Below, in pieces: positions 1-8,507 of a DNA stretch of 64,000 nucleotides. The notes beneath the pieces were generated by a model that saw only the letters and a program-made list of their open reading frames with translations, was not told the DNA's origin and searched no databases. Source of the DNA: Sedimentitalea arenosa (lineage in GTDB: Bacteria; Pseudomonadota; Alphaproteobacteria; Rhodobacterales; Rhodobacteraceae). The position numbers and the translations under genes were made by a program. The stretch spans positions 1 to 64,000 of the forward strand of contig NZ_JAELVR010000009.1 of NCBI RefSeq assembly GCF_016428585.1, in the 5' to 3' direction. Numbering within the stretch: position 1 is the first letter of the stretch; the number at the start of each line of letters is the position of its first letter.

Positions 1-123
1 GTGGCACAGCCCCGTCGCCTTGATTTCAACCAGAACCTCGCCCGCCCGCGGACCCTCGAGATTGACCTCCATCACCTCCAGCGGCTTCCCCGCCTCCATC
101 GCAACAGCCGCTCGCGTGCGCAT
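1..123 (-). CDS. frmA: S-(hydroxymethyl)glutathione dehydrogenase / class III alcohol dehydrogenase, N-terminal part only
   Basis: Only the first 41 codons are visible; the gene runs off the left edge. Read on the minus strand, the protein starts MRTRAAVAMEAGKPLEVMEV and reaches KATGLCH, where the Cys-His belongs to the catalytic zinc site of class III alcohol dehydrogenases. These enzymes oxidise S-hydroxymethylglutathione, the glutathione adduct of formaldehyde, using NAD in the cytoplasm. The ATG lies at 121-123 and an AGGGA-type ribosome site precedes it. The gene is divergent from the DUF1963 gene. Assignment rests on the very conserved N-terminus; a paralogous zinc alcohol dehydrogenase cannot be fully excluded from 41 residues. 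Confidence 0.8.
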   Translation of the reverse strand, partial: MRTRAAVAMEAGKPLEVMEVNLEGPRAGEVLVEIKATGLCH

Positions 124-268
124 GATCCGTCCCTTTCCACATGTTCGCTTGCGGAAATCTGCGCCAACGCGGGACGAAGTGCAAGGTCGACGCCTGCCCG
201 GTCATCACCCCGGAGCCGACAAATTTCCGCCTGATTGCCGCGCTTGACTGGGGGTAGAGGCAGAGCGG

Positions 269-1552
269 GTGAACAGGATGGTCTGGGCGAGATACGGAGT
301 TTTGGGAGGCGCCATGACGCTGGGCGCCGTGGTCGCGATGATGGGGCTGGATGGTTACCTGAGCGGGCGGCCCGAAACGGTGATGGGCGCGGCGCTGGGC
401 CTGGCCGCGATCGGTCTGCTGGGCCTGCGGTTCGCGCCGGGGCTGCTGGCGGAGATCGCCGTCGCCGACACGCGGGCGCAGGCCGGGGCGGGTCGGGACA
501 CGGCCGAGGACGTGACCGCGCCGGTCGATGCGGTGCGATTGACGCCGATCGTCGGTTCCGTGGCGGGCGGATCGCGGGAGAGCCGGGTCGGAGGGTTGCC
601 GCGCCTGCCCGATGGCGTTGACTGGCCCGAACGGGACGGTGCGCCCGGGCGGTTCCTTGCCCAGATCGCCTGCGCGGAGCTGCCGGCGGGACTTTGGGAC
701 GGGTCGGGACCACGGCAGGGCGCGCTGGCGGTGTTCCGCTTTGCGGCCACATCCGCGGGCGACTGGCCGGTGCGGGTCCTGCATGTGGACGGGGCGTTGC
801 GTGAGCGGGCCGCGCCGAAAGGCGTGTGTCCGGAGCCGGGCTGGCCGCTGGAGGTGACTCCGGACGACGCCGCCTGCGGCACCGAGCCCGCGCCGGCCCC
901 GGATTGGGCACGGCTTCACGCGGTCGATCTGTCGGATCCGGCCTTCCATCCGTTTGACTGGACCTCCGCTTCGCTGCTGCTGACCCGGATCGGGACGCTG
1001 CTTGGCGATGCGGCCGCGCGGCTGGACTCCGAGGGGGCGCAGGATGACCGCGCGCGGCTGGCTGCGACCGCGCGGGACCTGGCGGAGCTGACCGCCGCGC
1101 TCTGGTCCGAGCGGGCGGAGAGCGCGTTTTCGGACACCCACCGGGCGCGGCTTGTCGAAGGGCTGTCGGCACTGAGCCTGGAAGATCCGGGGAAGGCGCC
1201 TGTGCCGCTGATCCGGCATGACGGGCTGCGGTTGTCCTTTTTCACGCCGTTCGAGCGCCATTGCCGGCAGGTGCACGCGGCGGCGCCGGAGCGGCTGCCG
1301 CAAGCACAGCGCGCCCTGTTCGAACCGCTGTGGGCGCATAATGCGCGTCACGAGAGCGGCAGGATGGGGTCCATGGAGGGCATCGAGCCGGCGGAGTCAC
1401 GGGAGGAGGACGCGGTCCTGCTGCTGGACCTGCCGTCGAGCGAATTGCTGGGCTGGTGCTTCGGCGCGGGTCGGTCCTTCCGGGTGTTCCTGGACCGCGA
1501 TGCCTTGGCGCGCGGCGATTTTTCGGGGGCCTGGGCGCGCGTCGTCGGTTGA
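269..1552 (+). CDS. DUF1963 family protein with an N-terminal membrane segment
   Basis: A 427-residue protein. Two hydrophobic stretches near the N-terminus (about residues 8-28 and 38-60) suggest membrane anchoring. A DUF1963 (YwqG-like) region follows, recognised by SRVGGLPRLPDGVDWP and RFLAQIACAELP in the middle and by LLLLDLPSSELLGWCFG near the end. DUF1963 proteins have no settled biochemical role. The start is a GTG with AGAGG eight bases upstream; an in-frame ATG at 278 is an alternative. The gene is convergent with the cytochrome c' gene, 11 bases apart. No function is proposed. Confidence 0.75.
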   Translation: MNRMVWARYGVLGGAMTLGAVVAMMGLDGYLSGRPETVMGAALGLAAIGLLGLRFAPGLLAEIAVADTRAQAGAGRDTAEDVTAPVDAVRLTPIVGSVAGGSRESRVGGLPRLPDGVDWPERDGAPGRFLAQIACAELPAGLWDGSGPRQGALAVFRFAATSAGDWPVRVLHVDGALRERAAPKGVCPEPGWPLEVTPDDAACGTEPAPAPDWARLHAVDLSDPAFHPFDWTSASLLLTRIGTLLGDAAARLDSEGAQDDRARLAATARDLAELTAALWSERAESAFSDTHRARLVEGLSALSLEDPGKAPVPLIRHDGLRLSFFTPFERHCRQVHAAAPERLPQAQRALFEPLWAHNARHESGRMGSMEGIEPAESREEDAVLLLDLPSSELLGWCFGAGRSFRVFLDRDALARGDFSGAWARVVG

Positions 1553-1563
1553 TCGCGGCGCGG

Positions 1564-2037
1564 TCAGTCCATCGGCAGGCGATAGGTGTCGTGGCAGTTC
1601 AGGCAGGCCAGCAGCAGTTTCGGCAATGTCAGTCGCAAATCGGTGAGCGCGTCGGTATCGAGCCGGCGCGCCGCGCGCTGCGCGGCTTTCGCGCGGCTGC
1701 GGAAATCCCGCCAGTTCGACCAGATCTCGGGGCGGGCGTTGGATAGCGGGTCCGCATGGGGCTTGCGAAAGACCGAGGGAATCGCGCGGGTGCTGTCGAT
1801 CAGGATCCGCCGCGCGGCATCGGCGCGGTCACGATCGAACAGCGCCCGGCCGCCCATCATGTCGCCCAGTGTGCCCAGCGCCGTGTTGGCGGTGTTCATC
1901 GTGGACATGCGGGTCTGGACCCCCGGTGTCGCGACGTCGCTGATCTGCCCGCTCTGGGCCAGTGCCGCGGTGGCGAGCGCGAGCGCGATCAGCAGCAGGG
2001 CGGTGACCGCGGGGAGCGGGCGGCGGGGCGGGATCAT
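1564..2037 (-). CDS. Cytochrome c' (class II c-type cytochrome), periplasmic
   Basis: A 157-residue protein with a signal peptide (hydrophobic core about residues 9-26, ending ALAQS). A single haem-binding motif CLNCH lies close to the C-terminus, as in class II cytochromes c, which are four-helix bundles with the haem site in the last helix. Family members bind NO or CO or act in electron transfer in the periplasm. The spacing from signal peptide to CxxCH and the total length fit the family. The gene is divergent from imuB, 80 bases away, so the SOS box lies upstream of both, but there is no reason to think this gene is damage-regulated. Confidence 0.85.
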   Translation of the reverse strand: MIPPRRPLPAVTALLLIALALATAALAQSGQISDVATPGVQTRMSTMNTANTALGTLGDMMGGRALFDRDRADAARRILIDSTRAIPSVFRKPHADPLSNARPEIWSNWRDFRSRAKAAQRAARRLDTDALTDLRLTLPKLLLACLNCHDTYRLPMD

Positions 2038-2086
2038 GTCATTGGCCTTCTCGCGGACTCGACTCGTCGGGTGTGGCGACTATAAA

Positions 2087-2101
2087 GAACAAAATATGAA
2101 C
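2087..2101. promoter_or_regulatory. LexA (SOS) box upstream of imuB
   Basis: The sequence GAACAAAATATGAAC is an exact GAAC-N7-GAAC direct repeat. Read on the other strand it is GTTC-N7-GTTC, the LexA-binding motif known for Alphaproteobacteria. It ends 16 bases before the imuB ATG, where bound repressor would block transcription or promoter clearance. imuB is a classical SOS gene, which agrees with the site. Confidence 0.85.
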
Positions 2102-2117
2102 ATTTAGCTGTGCGGTT

Positions 2118-3773
2118 ATGGCCAATCGTCGAATCCTGTCACTCTGGTTTCCGCGCCTGGGGGCGGAACGCCTCCTGCGCACGTCGCGGGGCGCCGAGGA
2201 GCGGCCCTTGGCCGTGGTGGCGGAACAGTCCAACATGCAGGTTATCACCTCGTTAAGCGCGGCGGCCTCCGCGAGCGGGTTGCAGGTGGGCCAGCCGGTG
2301 CGCGACGCTCATGCCATGTGCGCCGCATTGGCGACGCGGGCGCGCAACGCCCCGGCGGAGGCGGCCTTCCTGACGGCGCTGCGGCGCTGGGCGGGCAAGT
2401 TCTCGCCCTGGGTCGCGGAGCAGGACGGGGATGGGCTGGTGATCGACCTGACCGGCTGTGCGCATCTGTTCGGCGGCGAGGCGGCGCTGCTGGAGGTGGT
2501 GCAGGACGATTGCCGCGACATGGGGCTGAGCGTGCGGGTCGGCATCGCCGACACCCCGGGCGCGGCCTGGGCGGTGGCCCGGTACGCGGGGGTGGCCGCG
2601 GAACCCGAGCGCAACGGGGACGCCATTGACCAGGAGGCGCCCGCGACCCGGTCGCGGGCGGGCCGGCGGCGGCACTGGACGCGAGGCGGCGCGGCGCCGT
2701 TGCAGGCGGTGCGGGGTGGAGCAACGGAGCGGATCGTGCCGCCGGGGGAGGGCCACCGGGTGCTTGCGCCGCTGCCGGTCGCGGCGCTGCGGCTGGATCC
2801 CGAAACCACGGCGCAGCTGGGCCGGTTGGGGTTGCGGCGCATCGGTGATCTGCTGGGCCAGCCGCGCGCCGGGCTGGCGCGGCGTTTCGGGCGCGGGCTG
2901 GTGGCGCGGCTGGACCAGGCGATGGGCAGTGCGCCCGAGCCGATTTCGCCGGCGCGGGCCCCGGCGCATTTCGCCGTGCGGCTGACCCTGCCCGAGCCGA
3001 TCGGGCTGACGGCGGACCTGCTGGAAGGGATCGACCGGATGCTGCCGCGTCTCTGCGCACAGCTGAAGGACAAGGGGCGCGGCGCGCGCAGCCTGCGGCT
3101 GGAGGCGCATCGCACCGACCAGAGTGCCGAGGTCGTGACCGTCGGGCTGGCCCGGCCCGGCCATGACGCGGCGCGCATCCGCCCGCTGCTGGAGATGAAG
3201 CTGGAGCAGATCGACGCGGGGTTCGGAATCGAGATGCTGCGCCTCGAGGTGATGCAGAGCGAGCCGATCCATGCCCGCCGCAGCGTCGGCCATCTGGAGG
3301 CGGGCCGGGAGGTCGATGCGCGCCTCGCCCGCCAGGGCGGGCTGGACGACCTGGTCGGGCGGCTGGGGGCGCGGATCGGGCTGGAGACGATCACCCGCTG
3401 GCACCCGGCCGACAGTCATATCCCGGAGAAGACCGCGCAGGTTCTGGCGGCGGCCTGGTCGGCCCCGGCCGAACGCTGGCCCGCCCCGGCCCGCCTGCGT
3501 CCGCTGCTGCTGTGGCGACCGGAACCGGTGGGTGCGCCGGACGCGCCGGCGGTGCCGGCGCGGTTCCGCTGGCGCGGCCGGGACTGGGCGCTGGCCGAGG
3601 CGCGCGGTCCCGAGCGGATCGCGCCGGAATGGTGGCTGGACGATCCGAACTGGCGCTCGGGCGTGCGCGATTACTGGGTCGTCACCACGCAGGCGGGGGA
3701 CCGGCTCTGGCTGTTCTACGGTCATGGTGGCACGATGTCGTCGGGCTGGTTCTGCCAGGGCGGTTTCGCCTGA
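2118..3773 (+). CDS. imuB: ImuB, Y-family polymerase-like mutasome protein
   Basis: A 551-residue protein beginning MANRRILSLWFPRLGAERLL, typical of ImuB. ImuB is a Y-family DNA polymerase homologue that is usually catalytically inactive. It bridges the beta clamp and the error-prone polymerase DnaE2 in damage-induced mutagenesis. The polymerase-like palm/finger region spans about residues 1-250 and a little-finger-like region follows. A perfect SOS box sits just upstream. In many relatives imuA precedes and dnaE2 follows, but here a divergent cytochrome gene lies on the left and an antiporter on the right. The partners, if present, are elsewhere. The start is the ATG at 2118. Confidence 0.9.
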   Translation: MANRRILSLWFPRLGAERLLRTSRGAEERPLAVVAEQSNMQVITSLSAAASASGLQVGQPVRDAHAMCAALATRARNAPAEAAFLTALRRWAGKFSPWVAEQDGDGLVIDLTGCAHLFGGEAALLEVVQDDCRDMGLSVRVGIADTPGAAWAVARYAGVAAEPERNGDAIDQEAPATRSRAGRRRHWTRGGAAPLQAVRGGATERIVPPGEGHRVLAPLPVAALRLDPETTAQLGRLGLRRIGDLLGQPRAGLARRFGRGLVARLDQAMGSAPEPISPARAPAHFAVRLTLPEPIGLTADLLEGIDRMLPRLCAQLKDKGRGARSLRLEAHRTDQSAEVVTVGLARPGHDAARIRPLLEMKLEQIDAGFGIEMLRLEVMQSEPIHARRSVGHLEAGREVDARLARQGGLDDLVGRLGARIGLETITRWHPADSHIPEKTAQVLAAAWSAPAERWPAPARLRPLLLWRPEPVGAPDAPAVPARFRWRGRDWALAEARGPERIAPEWWLDDPNWRSGVRDYWVVTTQAGDRLWLFYGHGGTMSSGWFCQGGFA

Positions 3774-3788
3774 CCGGCGCAGGTCGCG

Positions 3789-3850
3789 ACGGGGGCAGCC
3801 GGGCGGGGGCCAGCCCCCGCGCCCCCGGAGTATTTGCACGAAGATGAAGC
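3789..3850 (+). repeat. GC-rich hairpin plus GGAGTATTTG-type intergenic repeat; possible terminator of imuB
   Basis: Perfect 8-base arms GCGGGGGC (3803-3810) and GCCCCCGC (3813-3820) form a strong stem-loop 30 bases after the imuB stop. They are followed by CCCCCGGAGTATTTGCACG and AAGATGAAG. From memory, GC stems followed by a GAGTATTT...AAGATGAAG tail are frequent after genes in Rhodobacterales. There is no clean T-run, so classical intrinsic termination is uncertain. Confidence 0.5.
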
Positions 3851-3947
3851 GGGGGACTGAATTTTCGCGCGGGGCTTGTGGCGGCGGGCGGCGCTCTCCA
3901 GATACCGGTATGTCGCAATACCCGGACTGCAACCCGGGCCATGGGGA

Positions 3948-4877
3948 ATGACCGGGATGATGATCGTGCTGCTTCTGGGCGGGTTCGTCGGTCTGGTGAT
4001 CGGCGGGGACATGCTGGTACGTGGTGCGGTCACGATCGCGCAGCGCCTGAACATATCGCCGATGGTGATCGGGCTGACCCTGGTGGGATTCGGCACCTCG
4101 ATGCCGGAACTGCTGACCAGCGTGCAGGCGGCGCTGGCCGGTGCGCCGGGGATCGCGATCGGCAACGTGATCGGCAGCAACACGGCGAACATCCTGCTGA
4201 TCCTCGGCCTGTCGACCTTGCTGGCGCCGATCGCGGTGCCGCGCGCCGTGTTGCGGCGGGATGGCGGCGCGGTCGCGCTGGCCACGCTGGCCTGTGTCGG
4301 GCTGAGCCTCGGCGGCCAGCTTGGCCGGGGGGCGGGGGCCGTGTTGCTCTGCGGTCTCGTGGTTTATCTGGTGCTGACCCTGTGGCGGGCGCGGGCGCCC
4401 GTGGCTGACGCGGCGTCCGCACCGGCGGGCCGGTTCGCCCTGCTGCATTTCGCCGCCGGGCTGGTGCTGACCGTCCTGGCGGCGCGGGCGCTGGTCACCG
4501 GCGCCATCGGACTGTCGGCGGAGCTGGGAATTTCCGAGGCGGTGATCGGGGTGACGGTGGTGGCGGTGGGTACCTCGCTGCCCGAACTCGTGACCTCGAT
4601 CATGGCGGCACGGGCGCGGCAGGGAGACATCGCGCTGGGCAACATCCTCGGCAGCAACCTGTTCAACCTTCTCGGCATCCTGGGTGTGACGGCGCTGATC
4701 GAGCCGTTGCGGGTGCCGTCGCAGATCCTGGAGCTGGATCTCTGGGTCATGGCGGCGGCGACCCTTGCGCTGCTGGTCATGGCCTTCACCGGGAGCCGGA
4801 TCGGCCGCGGCGAGGGGGCGGCGCTGTTCGCGGCCTACGTGATCTACATCGGGGTGCTGGCGCGGTCGGTGATCTGA
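3948..4877 (+). CDS. Calcium/sodium antiporter (CaCA family, YrbG-like)
   Basis: A 309-residue inner-membrane protein with about ten hydrophobic segments. The two family alpha-repeats are plain: VGFGTSMPELLTS with GNVIGSNTANILLILG in the first half, and VAVGTSLPELVTS with GNILGSNLFNLLGILG in the second. These repeats form the ion-binding core of cation/Ca exchangers. The reading frame is open further upstream (to 3876), but that extension is charged and unlike the family. A GGGGA site at 3943-3947 best serves the ATG at 3957, so the true start may be 3957 rather than 3948. The substrate could be another divalent cation or proton-coupled. Confidence 0.88.
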   Translation: MTGMMIVLLLGGFVGLVIGGDMLVRGAVTIAQRLNISPMVIGLTLVGFGTSMPELLTSVQAALAGAPGIAIGNVIGSNTANILLILGLSTLLAPIAVPRAVLRRDGGAVALATLACVGLSLGGQLGRGAGAVLLCGLVVYLVLTLWRARAPVADAASAPAGRFALLHFAAGLVLTVLAARALVTGAIGLSAELGISEAVIGVTVVAVGTSLPELVTSIMAARARQGDIALGNILGSNLFNLLGILGVTALIEPLRVPSQILELDLWVMAAATLALLVMAFTGSRIGRGEGAALFAAYVIYIGVLARSVI

Positions 4878-4883
4878 GCCGGC

Positions 4884-5453
4884 TCAGAGCGCGCGCAAGC
4901 CGCCGCGCACGAAATCCGCCGCCAGGTCGCCATAGGCGGCGCGATCGAGACCCTTGCCGGGCCGGTGCCACATGTAGAACCAGTTGAGAATGCCGAAGAC
5001 GGACATGGTGGCGGCGCGCAGGCGGTCGCCGCCGAGCGCCGGGTTTTCCTCGGCGATGGCGGCGGACATGATCGCGACGAGCCGGCGTTGCAGCGCGACC
5101 AGAGGCTCCTGCATGTCGGGCGGCAGGGTGGCGAGCGCGTCGAGCTGCAGCTTGTGTTCGGCATCGGCGTCCGCATAGGCGGTGAGCGTGGCGTGGATCA
5201 GGCCGGAAAGCCCGCCGGGACGGGCGGCCTCGACCATCTCGACCAGGTCGGAGAGGTGGGCGTGCAGGATGTCGTGGAGCAGGGCTTCCTTGCTGTCGTA
5301 ATAGTGATAGATCAGCGCCTTGGACACGCCGCACTGGCGCGCCGCGCCGGTCATCGACGCCCGGTCATAGCCGTTTGCCGCGAAGTAGCGCGCCGCACCC
5401 TTGCGCAGGGCGGCGCGCTTTTCGTCATGGTCCCGCGCGATCCCGCGGGGCAT
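4884..5453 (-). CDS. TetR-family regulator of the phenylacetate cluster (PaaR-like)
   Basis: A 189-residue protein with an N-terminal helix-turn-helix of TetR type (about residues 12-58: RYFAANGYDRASMTGAARQ, CGVSKALIYHYYDSKEALL) and a helical ligand-binding C-terminal part. It is last in the minus-strand run paaI-paaJ-paaK and its ATG overlaps the paaK stop (TGATG). Co-transcription with the pathway genes makes it their probable repressor, with phenylacetyl-CoA as probable ligand as in characterised PaaR proteins. That role is inferred from position. The likely operator is the palindrome in the paaI-paaZ gap. Confidence 0.75.
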   Translation of the reverse strand: MPRGIARDHDEKRAALRKGAARYFAANGYDRASMTGAARQCGVSKALIYHYYDSKEALLHDILHAHLSDLVEMVEAARPGGLSGLIHATLTAYADADAEHKLQLDALATLPPDMQEPLVALQRRLVAIMSAAIAEENPALGGDRLRAATMSVFGILNWFYMWHRPGKGLDRAAYGDLAADFVRGGLRAL

Positions 5454-6768
5454 CAGGACGGCTTGGTATTGCGTTCGTCGATGATGCGCACCGCCTTGCC
5501 CTGGCTGCGCGCGACGCTGCCCGGGTCGGTCACGTCGACCTTGACCGACACGCCGACATTGCGCTTGATCCGCGTCATCAACTCGGCGGCGGCATGGACC
5601 CGGGATTCATTGGCCGAGAAGCCCTCGGCGGCCTCGACCACGACGCGCATCTCGTCCAGCCGGTCCGGGCGGGTCAGCACGATCTGGAAATGCGGCGCAA
5701 GGCCGTGCACAGCGATCAGCTGTTCCTCGATCTGTGTCGGGAAGACGTTGACGCCGCGCAGGATGATCATGTCGTCGCTGCGCCCGGTGACCTTTTCCAT
5801 CCGCCGCATGCTGCGCGCGGTGCCCGGCATCAGCCGCGTCAGGTCGCGGGTGCGGTAGCGGATGATCGGAAAGGCCTCCTTGGTCAGCGAGGTGAAGACG
5901 AGCTCGCCCTCTTCGCCATCGGCCACGGGGGCGCCGGTTTCGGGGTTGATGATCTCGGGATAGAAGTGGTCCTCCCAGATGTGCAGCCCGTCCTTGGTTT
6001 CGACGCATTCCATCGACACGCCGGGGCCCATCACCTCGGACAGGCCATAGATGTCGACCGCGTGCATGTCGAAGGCCTCCTCGATCTCGCGGCGCATGGC
6101 ATTGGTCCAGGGTTCGGCGCCGAAGACGCCCACCTCGAGCGAACTGTCCCGCGGGTCGAGCCCCTGTGCCGCGTATTCGTCGAGGATCGACAGCGCGTAG
6201 GAGGGCGTCACGGTGATGCCCTTGGGTTGGAAATCGCGGATCAGGCGGACTTGGCGTTCGGTCATGCCGCCGGAAACCGGAACCGTCGAGACGCCGAGCG
6301 CGTCGGCGCCGAGATGAATGCCCAGCCCGCCGGTGAACAGCCCGTAGCCATAGGCGTTGTGCAGCATGTCGCCGGGCCGCATCCCGGCGGCGCGCAGGCT
6401 GCGGGCGACCACGCTGCCCCAAACCTGAAGGTCGTGCTCGGTATAGCCGACGACGGTCGGTTGCCCGGTCGTGCCCGAGGAGGCATGAACGCGACGCAGC
6501 TTGTCGCGCGGGACGGCGAACATGTTGAACGGGTAGTTGTCGCGCAGGTCCTGCTTCACAGTGAAGGGAAATTTCGACAGGTCCGCAAGCGACGTCAGGT
6601 CGTCCGGGTGCACGCCCGCCGCATCGAAGGCGGCCTTGTAATGAGGCACGTTCGCATAGGCATGGTTCAGCGACCATTTCAGGCGCTCAAGCTGCAGGGC
6701 GGCGATCTCGTCGCGGCTGGCGATTTCGATCGGATCAAGGTCCGCGGGCCGCGGGGTCAGGTCTTTCA

Positions 6769-6769
<1 letters not shown>
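5453..6769 (-). CDS. paaK: Phenylacetate--CoA ligase
   Basis: A 438-residue AMP-forming ligase that activates phenylacetate to phenylacetyl-CoA in the cytoplasm, the entry step of aerobic phenylacetate catabolism. The ATP/AMP-binding motif is SSGTTGQPTVVGYT; YGLSEVMGPG and the C-terminal ILRGVNVFPTQIE segment are typical of PaaK. The ATG chosen is at 6769, giving MKDLTPRPADLDPIEIASRD; upstream in-frame codons run into paaJ and lack family similarity. This start overlaps the paaJ stop by one base (TGATG), and its own stop overlaps the next start the same way, so the operon is translationally coupled. Confidence 0.93.
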
Positions 6770-7958
<1,189 letters not shown>

Positions 7959-7962
<4 letters not shown>

Positions 7963-8390
7963 TGGCTTTCCTCGAAATGCTGGCCCTTGATGGTGCGCGA
8001 CAGGCCCCGGAACAGTGCGACCTTGCGCCCATCTTCGCCGGTGACGGTCACGTCGTAGACCCCGGAGCGTCCGGTCCGGGCGCTTTCGACCGCGTGCGCG
8101 GTCAGGCGTTCTCCGGGTTGGCCGGGTGTCAGGTAGGTGATCGCGTTCTCCTGCGCCACGGTCACCTGGTTGTAGCTGTTGCAGGCGAACGCGAAGGCGC
8201 TGTCGGCCAGGGTGAAGATGTACCCGCCGTGGCAGATACGGTGGCCGTTCAGATGATGATCCTCTACGGTGAAGGACAGTTCGGCGGTTCCTGGGCCGAC
8301 CTTGTCGAGCGTCATGCCCAGCCATTTGGAGGCCGCATCCGCCGCCCACATGGCCGCCGCACTGCGGTCTGCCCGCTCCTGTGGTGTCAT
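7959..8390 (-). CDS. paaI: Hydroxyphenylacetyl-CoA thioesterase (hotdog fold)
   Basis: A 143-residue hotdog thioesterase with the family signature HRICHGGYIFTLADSAFAFA. PaaI hydrolyses dead-end or stalled phenylacetyl-CoA derivatives and so recycles CoA during phenylacetate catabolism. It is the first gene of the minus-strand operon paaI-paaJ-paaK-regulator and faces paaZ across a short divergent gap with a palindromic operator. Length and motif fit the family well. The start is the ATG at 8390. Confidence 0.9.
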
Positions 8391-8426
8391 ACGTCGCTCC
8401 CCCTCTGTCCCGACGGACTCTGCATA

Positions 8427-8443
8427 AAACCGACCGTGCGGTC
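8427..8443. promoter_or_regulatory. Palindromic operator in the paaI-paaZ divergent promoter
   Basis: AAACCGACCGTGCGGTC contains the inverted repeat GACCG-TG-CGGTC (8432-8443) and an extended left half ACCGACCG. It lies between the divergent paaI and paaZ starts, the expected place for the cluster's TetR regulator (or PaaX) to bind. A 17-base sequence differing at one position recurs at 38134-38150. The assignment to a given protein is inference. Confidence 0.6.
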
Positions 8444-8507
8444 AATAGTGTTGAAACCGGCGACAAAACCGGTCATGCTGTTCCCGAACGCAGAGGAGAG
8501 AAGCGCG

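Noticed and set aside
2253-4448. A 731-codon minus-strand frame opposite imuB and the antiporter
   Set aside because: Shadow of two well-supported genes; proline/arginine/glutamine-rich translation without any family motif.
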